Shown here piece after piece: positions 28,002-37,886 of a stretch of 64,000 nt of DNA. Position 1 is the stretch's first letter, and each line of letters begins with the position of its first letter. The notes under the pieces are model-generated. The model had not been told where the DNA came from, did no database searches, and saw only the letters and a list, made by a program, of their open reading frames with translations. This DNA is from an uncultured Sinobacteraceae bacterium (GTDB lineage Bacteria > Pseudomonadota > Gammaproteobacteria > Nevskiales > Nevskiaceae). The translations under genes were made by a program, and so were the position numbers. Location of the stretch: positions 167,167-231,166 of the forward strand of contig CAIJRD010000010.1 of the NCBI GenBank assembly GCA_903822975.1. The letters run 5' to 3'.

Positions 28002-28478
28002 ATGAAGCCCAATCACGCCGCACAAATTCAGCATCCCGCACACACTGCCATTGTCGTTGTCACCGATGCCGGTCGTGCGCGCTTGTTCTCGTCGCCACCG
28101 GGCAACACGCGCCAGTTGGATGAGCTGCAAGATTTGGTGAATCCGCAGATTCGCGTGCCCGATCACGCGGCCTTGAGCGACCGGCGCGGTCACGTCACCC
28201 ATGCGACCGCCGGCATCGGTCACAGCTTCGAACCGCGCGAAACGCAGCACGAGCACGCCGCCGAAGCCTTCGGTCGTCAGCTGTGTCAGTTGCTCGGCAC
28301 GGCGCCCTACGCACACAACATCGAACGGATTTATCTGATCGCGGCTCCGGCGTTTCTCGGTGTGCTTCGCCAGCAGTTCGATCCGCAACTGCGCTCGCGT
28401 ATCGTGCTGGAGGTCGCCTCGGACCTGACGCGTCACAGCGTCGCCGATATTCGCGACGTATTGCCGCCGGTGCTTTGA
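28002..28478 (+). CDS. Host-attachment-type protein (PF10116-like)
   Basis: The 158-residue protein starts at ATG 28002 with GGAG upstream. The opening TAIVVVTDAGRARLFSS (about residues 15-31) and the central RGHVTHATAGIGHSFEPRETQHEHAAEAFGRQL block match the family annotated as host attachment protein, named from a plant-associated bacterium. The fold resembles peptide-release-factor-like RNase domains, and the biochemical function is not established; relatives are frequent in stress and low-oxygen gene clusters with Usp and phosphoketolase. The stop codon overlaps a possible TTG start of the next gene (TTGA), suggesting translational coupling. Confidence 0.85.
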   Translation: MKPNHAAQIQHPAHTAIVVVTDAGRARLFSSPPGNTRQLDELQDLVNPQIRVPDHAALSDRRGHVTHATAGIGHSFEPRETQHEHAAEAFGRQLCQLLGTAPYAHNIERIYLIAAPAFLGVLRQQFDPQLRSRIVLEVASDLTRHSVADIRDVLPPVL

Positions 28479-31400
28479 AGCTCGCCAGCGAACGCAGTGC
28501 CGGTGCGTCGATCGTCACCGAGGCAGCTGGCGAGCCTGTGAGCGCAGTGAATGCGGTGAGCGCAGCGACCGCGAACATGATGCGCGCAGTCAGCGACGCC
28601 GACGACGGCAGGCATCCAGCATCGCCGGGATTGTTCGACGACGTGTCGCGCTGGTTGCCGGCCGTATCGGGTCAATCGCGTCTCAAGCTATCGGCGGCGC
28701 GCGCGCCGCAAGGCCGCGCGCTGCGACTCGATTACACATTTGATCGCAGCGGCGGCTTCGTCGCCATCGGCTGCACACTGTTGCGCCCGATGCCGCAGGA
28801 CTACGTCATCCGTTTTCGCCTGCGCGGTGGTAGTGGTGCCGAGCAACTGGAACTGAAGCTGCTCGATTCCGGTGGACAGAACGTCTGGCGCTATACCTTG
28901 AATCCGCTGCGGCCCAGTGCGCGCTGGCGTGCGCTGGAGATCGAAAGTAGCGCGATCGAATTTGCCTGGGGGCCAGCCTCCGATAGCGTCATTACACAAC
29001 TCGGCAGAATCGAATTCGCGATCCTTGCCAACGGCGGCGGCAGCGGCGGCCTCTGGCTGTCGGATCTCGAGATCGTCGATCGCGTCAACACCGTATCGCC
29101 TCGTTTGCGCGCATCGAGTGAACGAGACGATCACGGCGCTGCGAACGCAGTGCTGCCGGGCGGATGGGCGCCTCGCGCGGACGATGTCGCGCCCTGGATC
29201 GAAATCGATCTGATGCAGCAGCGTCACCTGGGCGGATTGGTGATCGACTGGCTCGACACGGCGCCTGCATCCGGCTTCGTCGTGCAAGCAGCCCATCGCG
29301 GTACACGCTGGACGACGATCTATCGCGCTGAATGCGGCGGTGGCGCGCGCAGTTACGTGGCACTGCCGGACACGCATGCGCATCGGCTGCGGCTGCAGAT
29401 GAGCGAAGCCTGCGCGGGTGCGCGTCTGGCGCTCCAAGGCTACGAGTTTTCGCGCTCGATGGCCGCGTTCTGGCACACGATCGCAGCCACCGAAGCGCGC
29501 CGCGCGCATCCGCGCTGGCTGCATCGCGAGCAAACGCGCTGGACGCCGATCGGCAGCCCCGATCATGCCGACTCCGCATTGATCAGCGAGGACGGTGCAA
29601 TTGAACCGTATCCCGGCGCATTCTCGATCGAGCCGATGCTCTGGAGCGATGGGCAATTGGTGGGCTGGAGCGATGTTTCGTCCGATCAACAGTTGCAGGA
29701 GGGCTGGATACCGGCACCTTCCGTGGTCTGGCGCGACGCGCGTTGGCGACTGACCATCACCGGCGAATCGATGAGCAGCGGCGCGTTGCGCCTGCGTTAC
29801 CAGGTCGAAAATCTTGGCGACGCTGAACTGTCTCTGCGACTTTTCCTGTTGGTCCGCCCGTTCCAGGTCACGCCGCCTTGGCAACAGTTCAAGCAATGGG
29901 GCGGCATCAGCCGGATTCACGATCTGTTTTGCACGGATGGCGCGCTGCGCGTCAATCAGCATCGTCGCCTCATCCCGGATACACAGACGGACGCCACGGC
30001 GGCCGAAACGGGTTCGCTGATTGCACTCGGCTTCGGCGCGCGCAGCTTCGACGAAGGCAGTGTCGTCGCCGACCTCGAACACGGCCAGCTGCCGCCGCGC
30101 GCCGAGGCGCACGACCGCCATGGCCTGGCAACCGGCGTGTTCGGCTTCGAGCTGCGACTCGGCGCTGCACAGTCGCGCACGCTCGAACTGAATTGCCTCG
30201 GCGACGACGGCGCGCCCGCCGTCGCGGATCGCGCGTTCGACTGGAACTCACTGCTGCGACCGACGCAGTGGCACGGGAATGATTGGGCCGCCGACGCGAT
30301 CCTGCCAGCGGCGACCGCCGCCGCGCACATTCTGCTGCTGCGCGACGGCGCAGCCCTGCGCTCGGGTCCGCGCCGCTATGCGCGCTCGTGGATACGCGAT
30401 GGCGCCGTGATGTCTGCGGCGCTGCTGCGGATGGGCAGCCTCGCGCCGGTGCGCGCGTACATCCTCTGGTATCTGCGCTTTCAACGTGCCGACGGCTTCG
30501 TGCCGAGCTGTGTGGATGCGCAGGGCGCGGATACACGCGTCGAACACGACAGTCACGGCGAATTGATCGTGTTGATCGCGGATCATCACCGTTTCAGCGG
30601 CGACATCGACTTCCTCAAGTTGGTATGGCCGCACGTCGAGCGCAGCGCGGGCTTCATCGAGCGCGTGATCGAGCACGACGGTCTGCTGCCGATCTCGGTG
30701 AGTCACGAAGGCTATCTGTCGCAGCCGGTGCATTCCTACTGGGACGACGCCTGGGCGCTGCGCGGCTTGCGCGACGCAGCCGAACTTGCATTGCTGCTGC
30801 AACATGAAGCCCTTGCACAACACTATCGGACACTGGCTGCGAACCTGTCGCGCGCGCTGGCCGCGTCGATTGCGGCAACGCGCGCGCGCCACACGCTCGA
30901 CTTCGTGCCGGCCAGTCTCGAATGGGCGGACTTCGACCCGACTGCAACCGCCAATGCAATCACCCTGCTCGACCTGCTCCCCGAGTTCGATCGGGCGAGC
31001 GTCGAACAGACCTTCGAGCGCTACTACCGCGAGTGGCGTCGGCGACAGAGTGGCGCGCAGACCTGGACGAACTACAGCCCTTACGAAATTCGCATCATCG
31101 GTGTATTCGTGCGACTCGGAAGACGCGAGGTCGCACTCGAATTGCTGCGCTACTTCCTCGATGCGCGTCAGCCGAAAGCTTGGAATCAATGGTCTGAAAT
31201 CGTCTGGCGCGACGCGCAAACGCCGGGGAACCTGGGCGATCTGCCGCACGGCTGGGTCGCCGCCGAATACGTGCTGGCACTGCGCAGCCTGTTCGCCTAC
31301 GAATGCGAGGCACAACAGGGATTGATACTCGCCGCAGGGATTGCATCCGAATGGCTCGACGGTGGGGGCGTAATCGTCGATCGGATGCCGACTGCTTTCG

Positions 31401-31615
31401 GTCCACTCAGCTATCGCCTCAAACGCGTCGATGCCTGCATGCTTGAGGGCCGCATCGAAAGCGGAATTGCTGGACGGGTTCGCCTGTCGCCCCCGGTGGG
31501 CTCAGCGATTGTGCGGGTCGAAGTTAATGGCATTGCGCATACAGCGTTCGACGCGGCGTCCGTTTCGCTGGATCAGTTCCCTGCGCGTTTTCTGATTCAC
31601 TGCGCGGCAGCTTGA
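28475..31615 (+). CDS. Large six-hairpin (alpha/alpha)6 glycosidase-like protein
   Basis: From the TTG that overlaps the previous stop, the product is about 1046 residues; ATG 28577 is an alternative start and neither has a strong ribosome site. No signal peptide is visible, so it is probably cytoplasmic. Residues about 60-330 look like beta-sandwich modules (VIRFRLRGG, GGLWLSDLEIVD, a discoidin-like segment with HRLRLQM). The C-terminal half is an (alpha/alpha)6 barrel of the GH15/GH63/GH94 clan type: RRYARSWIRDGAVMSAALLRMG, VEHDSHGELIVLI, GYLSQPVHSYWDDAWALRGLRDAAE and NQWSEIVWRDAQTPGNLGDLPHGWVAAEY. Its activity is not known to me. Only one base separates it from the GH94 gene, so the two likely act on the same glucan. 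Confidence 0.8.
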   Translation: MKLASERSAGASIVTEAAGEPVSAVNAVSAATANMMRAVSDADDGRHPASPGLFDDVSRWLPAVSGQSRLKLSAARAPQGRALRLDYTFDRSGGFVAIGCTLLRPMPQDYVIRFRLRGGSGAEQLELKLLDSGGQNVWRYTLNPLRPSARWRALEIESSAIEFAWGPASDSVITQLGRIEFAILANGGGSGGLWLSDLEIVDRVNTVSPRLRASSERDDHGAANAVLPGGWAPRADDVAPWIEIDLMQQRHLGGLVIDWLDTAPASGFVVQAAHRGTRWTTIYRAECGGGARSYVALPDTHAHRLRLQMSEACAGARLALQGYEFSRSMAAFWHTIAATEARRAHPRWLHREQTRWTPIGSPDHADSALISEDGAIEPYPGAFSIEPMLWSDGQLVGWSDVSSDQQLQEGWIPAPSVVWRDARWRLTITGESMSSGALRLRYQVENLGDAELSLRLFLLVRPFQVTPPWQQFKQWGGISRIHDLFCTDGALRVNQHRRLIPDTQTDATAAETGSLIALGFGARSFDEGSVVADLEHGQLPPRAEAHDRHGLATGVFGFELRLGAAQSRTLELNCLGDDGAPAVADRAFDWNSLLRPTQWHGNDWAADAILPAATAAAHILLLRDGAALRSGPRRYARSWIRDGAVMSAALLRMGSLAPVRAYILWYLRFQRADGFVPSCVDAQGADTRVEHDSHGELIVLIADHHRFSGDIDFLKLVWPHVERSAGFIERVIEHDGLLPISVSHEGYLSQPVHSYWDDAWALRGLRDAAELALLLQHEALAQHYRTLAANLSRALAASIAATRARHTLDFVPASLEWADFDPTATANAITLLDLLPEFDRASVEQTFERYYREWRRRQSGAQTWTNYSPYEIRIIGVFVRLGRREVALELLRYFLDARQPKAWNQWSEIVWRDAQTPGNLGDLPHGWVAAEYVLALRSLFAYECEAQQGLILAAGIASEWLDGGGVIVDRMPTAFGPLSYRLKRVDACMLEGRIESGIAGRVRLSPPVGSAIVRVEVNGIAHTAFDAASVSLDQFPARFLIHCAAA

Positions 31616-31616
31616 A

Positions 31617-34600
31617 ATGTCGACGCCCGCACCTCCGTCGTCAGCATCTGCGGTATCGCAAACCTTAGGCAGCGCGCGCTACCGCCTCGGCATCAACGAC
31701 AGCGGCGGCGGCTGGTCGCGCTACGACGACCTCGCGCTCAACCGTTGGCCCGGCGACACTCTGGAAAACGCCTCGGGCTTTTTCGTCTACCTGCGCGATC
31801 TCGACAGCGGCACGCAGTGGTCGGCCGCACGTCAGCCGAGTCGGACGGCGCCGACGCAGTACGCCGTGCGGCGCGACGCCACACAGTGCGTGATCGAGCG
31901 TCTGGACGACGACATCGCGACGACGATGACGATCCGCGTCGACGACGACGATGCGCTGGAGCAGCGCGAACTGCATTTGCAGAATCGTTCGACACGAGCG
32001 CGCCGCCTGCAGCTGACCAGCTATATCGAAATCGCGCTGGCGCAAGCCTTGGCCGATCTCGAACATCCGGCCTTCCTCAAGCTGTTCGTGCAGACCGAAT
32101 GCGATGCCGGCACCGGCAGCCTGATTGCGCAGCGTCGGCCGCGCGGGCGCAATGAGGTCTGGCCGCTGTTATTCCACGCACTGGTCGGCGCACCCGTCGA
32201 TCGTTTTGAGACCGATCGCGCTCGATTCGTCGGACGCGGACGCGATTTGTCGAATCCGGCGATGCTTCTGCAGGGCGAAATCGGCAACGTGCTCGATCCC
32301 TGCTTCAGCCTGCAGACCACGGTGACGCTCGCGCCCGGCGCCGAACATCGTCTGAGTTTCCTGTTGGGAGCGGCCGACGATCGCAGGCAACTTGCGCGAG
32401 TGCTGGCGCGCCGTCTGCCGCGCGACTTTGGCACGCCGCGCGCGATGCTGCCGGCGCTCGATCTGACGCCAGAATCTTCGATTGCCGCAGAGGACTGTGG
32501 CTTCAGCAACGACGGTGACGAATACCGCATCCGCCTGCAGCACGATGGCAGCGGCTTGCGCCTGCCGCCCATGCCCTGGACCAATGTCATTGCCAATCCC
32601 GGTTTCGGCTGCATCGTCAGTGAAACCGGTGCCGGTGGTACCTGGAGCCGCAACAGCCAGGCGAACCGGCTGACGCCCTGGTCGAACGATCCGGTCTGCG
32701 ATCCGCATGGCGAAGCGCTGTGGCTACGCGATGACGTCAGCGGACAGGCCTGGTCGCCGCTGCCTGGACCGCTGCCGACAGCAAGCGCCTACGAGGTGCA
32801 TCACGGCTTCGGCTACTCGCGTTTTGAACACGTCTCGAATCAACTCGATCAGCAGGTCACGGTGTTCGTCGCGCAGCACGATCCGGTCAAGTTCGTTCGC
32901 GTGCGTCTGCATAATCTGGCCTCGAACGCACGGTCGCTCTCCTTGTACGCGTATCAGCAGCTGGTCCTCGGCACGTTGATACAGCCGCCCGCGAGCCTGC
33001 GCACTTGGGCCACCGGTCCGCTGTTGTGCGCGCGCAACGATCGTGGCGGCGACTTCGCCGGCGGCATCGCGTTCGCATTCGCGGTGGGTGATCGCGCATT
33101 CAGCCAGCGACTGTGCTGCGAACGCCGCAGTGTCATCGGCATCGATCGCAGCGTGCGCGCGCCGCAGGCGCTGTCGCAACCGCAACTCAACGGCGTCTGC
33201 GGTTTCGAGAACGCAATAAATGCAGATCCCTGCTTTGCGCGTCAGCTGCAGTTCGTACTGATGCCGGGCGAACAGGCCGTATTCACGTTCATGTTGGGCG
33301 AAGCCATGGGTGGCGTCGAACTGCAGCGGCTGATCACGCGGTACGACGCGACCGAGGCGATCGATGCCGAGCTGGCCCAGGTATGTCGCGCCTGGCACAG
33401 CCGACTTGGCGGCCTGCAGGTGCAGACTGCCGCGCCGGAGCTCGATCGCATGCTCAACGGCTGGCTGCCGTATCAAGCGCTGGCCAGCCGAATCTGGGGA
33501 CGCACCGCGTTTTACCAGTCGAGCGGGGCTTACGGGTTTCGCGACCAACTTCAGGATGCCGGCGACCTCTGCCTGCTGTGGCCGGCCGTGACGCGCGCAC
33601 AGATCCTGCTGCACGCGCGCCACCAGTTCGAGGCCGGCGACGTGCTGCACTGGTGGCATGCCGCGCCGGTCGAGCGCGGCCTGCGAACCCATTGTTCCGA
33701 CGATCTGCTGTGGTTACCGCATACGGTTATGCGCTATCTATCGAGTAGCGGCGATACCGCGCTACTCGACGAGGAGGTGACGTTCTTAGTTGCGTCGGAA
33801 CTTGCCGCCGGCGAAGACGAGCGCTACCTGCGGGCCGAGCCGGGCGCAACCCCTGCATCGATCTACGAGCATTGCTGTCGGGCGCTCGATCGCGCGCTGA
33901 CGCGCGGTACGCATGGGCTGCCGCTGATCGGCAGTTGCGACTGGAACGACGGCATGAACCGCGTCGGCCATGCCGGTCGCGGCGAGAGCGTCTGGCTTGG
34001 CTTCTTCCTGTTCTCGCTGCTGCGCGAATTCATCGCGCTCGCCGAGCGCCGCGGCGATCTCACGCGCGCGCAGTGCTATACCCGCTATCGCAGCGCACTC
34101 GAACACAGCCTCGATGAGGCCGGCTGGGATGGCCAATGGTATCGACGCGCGTACTACGACGACGGCACGCCTTTAGGTACGCACAGCGCCGACGAATGCC
34201 GCATCGACAGTCTGTCGCAATCCTGGGCGGTGCTGTCCGGTGCGGCGCCGCCAGCGCGCGCCGAACAGGCGATGGATGCGGTAGAACAACATCTGATCGA
34301 TAAGGCCAACGGGTTGATCCGGCTGCTGACGCCGCCTTTCGTCGACGCCGCTGAGGACCCCGGCTACATTCGTGGCTATGTCGCCGGCGTTCGCGAGAAC
34401 GGCGGGCAGTACACGCACGCGGCCTGCTGGGTGATCGAAGCACTCGCCCGCCTCGGCCGCCGCAATCGTGCGCTGCCCTTGCTGATCATGCTCAGTCCGC
34501 TGGCCCATACACGCGATCGCGCGGCCATCGCGCGCTATGGTCTGGAACCTTATGTTGTGGCCGCGGATATCTACGGTGCTACGCCGCATATCGGCCGTGG

Positions 34601-34922
34601 CGGCTGGAGCTGGTACACCGGTTCGGCCGGCTGGGTCTATCGCATCGCGGTCGAGTGCCTGTTGGGCTTGTCGCTCGCCGACGGAGATTCCCTGCGGATC
34701 AAGCCCTGTGTACCCGACGACTGGCCGGACTATCGCCTGCGCTATCGACTGCCCGAATCGCAGACGTCGTATCAGATCGACGTGCGCAATCCGAACCGGC
34801 ACACCGCGACCATCGTCGACGCGCAGCTCGACGACGAGTCCTTGCCGCTGGTTGAGGGCGCCGCACAGCTGAGCATCGTCGACGACGGCCGGCCGCATCG
34901 CGTGCTGATCATACTGGGCTGA
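31617..34922 (+). CDS. GH94 glycoside phosphorylase (beta-1,2-glucan/NdvB C-terminal type)
   Basis: The 1101-residue protein resembles the phosphorylase half of cyclic beta-1,2-glucan synthase and the stand-alone 1,2-beta-oligoglucan phosphorylases. N-terminal beta-sandwich modules (YRLGINDSGGGWSRYDDLALNRW, about residues 20-45; a second set GFGYSRFEH) lead to the catalytic barrel: GFRDQLQDAGDL, HWWHAAPVERGLRTHCSDDLLWLP, GSCDWNDGMNRVG with the DWND acid at 775-778, NGGQYTHAACWVIEALARLGR and GWSWYTGSAGWVYR. Such enzymes split a beta-linked glucan with phosphate to glucose 1-phosphate, saving ATP. There is no glycosyltransferase domain and no signal peptide, so it acts in the cytoplasm. Linkage specificity is inference. 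Its 3' end overlaps the convergent transporter gene by 14 bases. Confidence 0.88.
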   Translation: MSTPAPPSSASAVSQTLGSARYRLGINDSGGGWSRYDDLALNRWPGDTLENASGFFVYLRDLDSGTQWSAARQPSRTAPTQYAVRRDATQCVIERLDDDIATTMTIRVDDDDALEQRELHLQNRSTRARRLQLTSYIEIALAQALADLEHPAFLKLFVQTECDAGTGSLIAQRRPRGRNEVWPLLFHALVGAPVDRFETDRARFVGRGRDLSNPAMLLQGEIGNVLDPCFSLQTTVTLAPGAEHRLSFLLGAADDRRQLARVLARRLPRDFGTPRAMLPALDLTPESSIAAEDCGFSNDGDEYRIRLQHDGSGLRLPPMPWTNVIANPGFGCIVSETGAGGTWSRNSQANRLTPWSNDPVCDPHGEALWLRDDVSGQAWSPLPGPLPTASAYEVHHGFGYSRFEHVSNQLDQQVTVFVAQHDPVKFVRVRLHNLASNARSLSLYAYQQLVLGTLIQPPASLRTWATGPLLCARNDRGGDFAGGIAFAFAVGDRAFSQRLCCERRSVIGIDRSVRAPQALSQPQLNGVCGFENAINADPCFARQLQFVLMPGEQAVFTFMLGEAMGGVELQRLITRYDATEAIDAELAQVCRAWHSRLGGLQVQTAAPELDRMLNGWLPYQALASRIWGRTAFYQSSGAYGFRDQLQDAGDLCLLWPAVTRAQILLHARHQFEAGDVLHWWHAAPVERGLRTHCSDDLLWLPHTVMRYLSSSGDTALLDEEVTFLVASELAAGEDERYLRAEPGATPASIYEHCCRALDRALTRGTHGLPLIGSCDWNDGMNRVGHAGRGESVWLGFFLFSLLREFIALAERRGDLTRAQCYTRYRSALEHSLDEAGWDGQWYRRAYYDDGTPLGTHSADECRIDSLSQSWAVLSGAAPPARAEQAMDAVEQHLIDKANGLIRLLTPPFVDAAEDPGYIRGYVAGVRENGGQYTHAACWVIEALARLGRRNRALPLLIMLSPLAHTRDRAAIARYGLEPYVVAADIYGATPHIGRGGWSWYTGSAGWVYRIAVECLLGLSLADGDSLRIKPCVPDDWPDYRLRYRLPESQTSYQIDVRNPNRHTATIVDAQLDDESLPLVEGAAQLSIVDDGRPHRVLIILG

Positions 34923-36618
34923 TGCGCGAATCGGCGTTGAGCGGCGTATACGTCCAGCTGCCGTCCGCAGCGATATGCAGTCGCGCATCGCAACGATCCG
35001 CGTAGTCGCCGGGCTTGCCCATCACCAGATAGCTGATGCGCGACTCATCGAACAGCTGCAGTACCGCCTGCGCCTGTTCGGCATCGAGACTCAGACTGAG
35101 TCGATCCAACAATACGAACTGCGGCCGCGCCAACAGCACTTCGGCGAGCACCAACTTGGTGAGTTCGCCGACGCCGACCAGACTGCTCCAGTCGCGCTCG
35201 ACATCGAGGCCGCCGGCATCGATCACCATTTGCGCGATGCCGAACTGCTGCAAGGTGCTCCAGAGTTCATCGTCGGTCGTGGCCGGTGCCGGGCGTACTG
35301 AGCGCAGCAATTCGCGGACGGTGGCTTTCGGTATGTAGGGTCGCTCCGGCACCATCCGCAGCGTATCGGCATCCGGGAGGACGATGCGGCCCTCGCCTTC
35401 GCAGTGCAGCCCCGCTGTCGCGTTGAACAGCGCGTGCTTGGCCAATCCGGACGTCGCCGTAATCAGCATGCGAGTGCCCGCGCGGAGTTCGAGACTGAGC
35501 CGATCGAGCAACAGATGACCATCGGCGTGACGCAAACTCAAGCGATCGAATTGCAAGGGTCCGGCCCGGTGCTCGATGACGATCGACGACGGTGCCGGCT
35601 GACGGCTGCGATCGATCGCCTCGATCAGGCGGCCGAGTCGCGCGATCACCGCCGCATAACTCGAAATCAGCTGAAATTGCGTAACCGCCAAAGAGAACGC
35701 GCCCATCAGCATCGCAAACGCCATCGCCGCCTGCGTGACCACACCGAATTCGATCTGCCCATGGATATACATCGGCGCGATGATCAGCGCCGGGATGATC
35801 TGGATCAGGTAGTTGTAGCCGTTGCTGAAGAACCCGAGGTTGCGGTTCACCGAAATCATGCGCCGCGTGTTGGCCACCAGTTCCGTCAGGCGCTGCAGCA
35901 GTCGTCGGTGTTGCAGCGTCTCGCGCTGCAGCACGGCAACCGATTCGGCATGCTCGCGCAGATGGACCAGTTCCGAGCGGAAGTTCGCTTCCTTGTCGAG
36001 CTGCGTCACGTTCAAACCGATCAGGCGCCGCCCGACCAGCACGGTAATCGCCGAGCCGGCGAGCGCATACAGCACGGCGACCACGAATAGTTTCGGGCTG
36101 ATCGACCAAAGCACGCCGGAGAACATCAGCACCGTGATCGATGCGTTCAGCGTCATCAGCAGGAACGACAAGGTCGAGGTGGTGAACGTGCGGACGTCCT
36201 CGGCGATCCGCTGGTCCGCATTTTCCAGGCGGCCCTCTTGCTCCAGCTCGTAGTACGCGCGTCGATCGACATAGCTGTCGAGGATCTGCCGCGTCTGCCA
36301 GTCGCGCCAGACCAGGCCAAGCCGCTCCTCGAAGTAGCGACAGATCACCGCTGCAACCGTCGATAGCGCAAACACGCCGACGTAAAACCAGGCCTGCACG
36401 ACAAATCGATCGATATTGCGTGCGGCGATGGCCGAGATGAAGTCACGGCCGACATAGCTGTTGACGACATTGAGTGCGTTGATCGCCAGCAGCAGCACGA
36501 CCAGCGCGATCAGCATGCGCACCGCGCTGACGCCATCGCGCGAACCGAGAAACGTCCGCACCGCGCGCCAGAATTGCTCGCGCGTCTCGCGGCTGAAGCG
36601 GTGACCGTTACTGTTCAC
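34909..36618 (-). CDS. SbmA/ABCD-type ABC transporter with a degenerate ATPase domain
   Basis: The 569-residue protein has an N-terminal six-helix membrane domain of the ABC_membrane_2 (ABCD/SbmA-BacA/YddA) kind, with LVWRDWQTRQILDSYVDRRAYYEL (about 102-125) and NADQRIAEDVRTF (133-145). The C-terminal nucleotide-binding domain is recognisable but eroded: the Walker A region reads TATSGLAKHAL (387-397) with glycines lost and Ser/Thr replaced by His395; the signature is VGVGELTK (481-488); Walker B is FVLLDRLSL with Arg506 where the catalytic Glu belongs; the switch His is Lys535. ATP hydrolysis is therefore doubtful. SbmA itself lacks an ATPase and is proton-driven, so this could be an intermediate form. 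Cargo (peptide, vitamin, lipid) unknown. Confidence 0.85.
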   Translation of the reverse strand: MNSNGHRFSRETREQFWRAVRTFLGSRDGVSAVRMLIALVVLLLAINALNVVNSYVGRDFISAIAARNIDRFVVQAWFYVGVFALSTVAAVICRYFEERLGLVWRDWQTRQILDSYVDRRAYYELEQEGRLENADQRIAEDVRTFTTSTLSFLLMTLNASITVLMFSGVLWSISPKLFVVAVLYALAGSAITVLVGRRLIGLNVTQLDKEANFRSELVHLREHAESVAVLQRETLQHRRLLQRLTELVANTRRMISVNRNLGFFSNGYNYLIQIIPALIIAPMYIHGQIEFGVVTQAAMAFAMLMGAFSLAVTQFQLISSYAAVIARLGRLIEAIDRSRQPAPSSIVIEHRAGPLQFDRLSLRHADGHLLLDRLSLELRAGTRMLITATSGLAKHALFNATAGLHCEGEGRIVLPDADTLRMVPERPYIPKATVRELLRSVRPAPATTDDELWSTLQQFGIAQMVIDAGGLDVERDWSSLVGVGELTKLVLAEVLLARPQFVLLDRLSLSLDAEQAQAVLQLFDESRISYLVMGKPGDYADRCDARLHIAADGSWTYTPLNADSRISPV

Positions 36619-36950
36619 GCGCGCTTCGCGGTCGCGGATGTCGGCTCGTGCAGATCAGCCCGATAGGCGCGTGACACACGCATCACCACTGACAGCTGGA
36701 AGGGCATCGTTGACCATCGCAATGCGCGCGTTCGGCGCGGAGCCGCCAGCTTCGGCGCTCGACCGCATTCAAACCAGTCGCGATTGCCGCAAGCGTCTTG
36801 CGGCTTCTACGTAGATGATGCGTCTATGAGCCGTCGTGCGCGAAACCGGTTTCGCACCAAGCGACTTCGATCAATCCGAACAAGTCCGGCTTGGCGAGGC
36901 TTCCAACACGACTAGGTACAGCCTGACGCCAATTCGAAGATGCGAAGACT
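36619..36950. other. Intergenic stretch, no supported gene
   Basis: About 330 bases between two minus-strand genes; it presumably carries the transporter promoter and the leader. Nothing specific is seen. Confidence 0.4.
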
Positions 36951-37886
36951 TCAGACGACGTGCGCTCGAATCCAGCTGCAGGTTTCGTCGACCGCCGCCG
37001 CCACCGGCGAGATCATGCCGAGCATTCCCATGAAGCCGTGGATCATGCCCGGATAGCGCCGCAACGTGACGGCGACACCGGCATCGTCGAGTCGCGCGGC
37101 ATAAGCCTCGGCTTCATCGCGCAGCACATCGCATTCGGCGGTCACGATCAGAGTCGGCGGCAGACCGTGCAAGTCGCTCGCGCAAAGCGGCGATATCTGC
37201 GGGTGGCGGTAATCCTGCCCGGGCGCCAAATACTGTTTCCAGAACCAGCGCAGACTCTCGAGACTCAGGCCGAAGCCGTTGGCAAATTCCAGTTGCGAGG
37301 CGGTCGGATGATCGCCGTGATCGGTCATTGGATAGATCAGTATCTGTGCGCGCAGCGGCGGACCCAAATCAGAACGCGCGCGCAACGCAGTCACTGCGGC
37401 GAGGTTACCGCCGGCACTGTCGCCGGCCAAGGCTATTCGCGTGCCATCGCCACCGAGTTCGCTGGCGTGCACGTGCAGCCAGTGCAGCGCGCGCCAGGCG
37501 TCCTCGGTTGCCGCAGGAAACGGATGTTCCGGCGCCAGTCGGTAGTCCACCGCCACCAGGATGCAGCCCAGGCCTTGCGCGAAGTGTCGGCAGAAGGTGT
37601 CGTGCGTATCGAGACTGCCGACCACGAAGCCGCCGCCGTGAAAGAACAGAACCAGTGGCAATGGCGCTGTCGATTGCGTGAGCGGCGTATAGATCCGCAG
37701 TGGAAGCTCGTGTTCGCCTTCGATACTGCGATCGACCACACCGGCAAGCTGCGGCGGCGCAGCCGTAGGGCGCCTCGACGCGCGCAGCGCATAGCGTACG
37801 CGTGCCTCCTGCGGGCTCAGCTGATGAACGATCACCGGATCGGTGTCGCGCGCGAGCAGCTCGGCGACTTCAGGGTTCAGTGGCAT
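36951..37886 (-). CDS. Alpha/beta hydrolase, hormone-sensitive-lipase family (family IV esterase)
   Basis: The 311-residue enzyme has the oxyanion motif HGGGF at 83-87, the nucleophile Ser157 in GDSAGGN, Asp253 in TAECDVLRDE and His283 in GMIHGF, all in the order expected for HSL-type carboxylesterases. The length is normal. No signal peptide is visible, so it is cytoplasmic; such enzymes hydrolyse short- to medium-chain esters. It lies alone, back to back with the dioxygenase-MFS pair, and its natural substrate is unknown. Confidence 0.93.
   Translation of the reverse strand: MPLNPEVAELLARDTDPVIVHQLSPQEARVRYALRASRRPTAAPPQLAGVVDRSIEGEHELPLRIYTPLTQSTAPLPLVLFFHGGGFVVGSLDTHDTFCRHFAQGLGCILVAVDYRLAPEHPFPAATEDAWRALHWLHVHASELGGDGTRIALAGDSAGGNLAAVTALRARSDLGPPLRAQILIYPMTDHGDHPTASQLEFANGFGLSLESLRWFWKQYLAPGQDYRHPQISPLCASDLHGLPPTLIVTAECDVLRDEAEAYAARLDDAGVAVTLRRYPGMIHGFMGMLGMISPVAAAVDETCSWIRAHVV

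Noticed and set aside
28688..30121. Long minus-strand frame opposite the glycosidase-like gene
   Set aside because: Arg/Ala/Gln-rich shadow without a start signal; the plus-strand frame has clear six-hairpin motifs.
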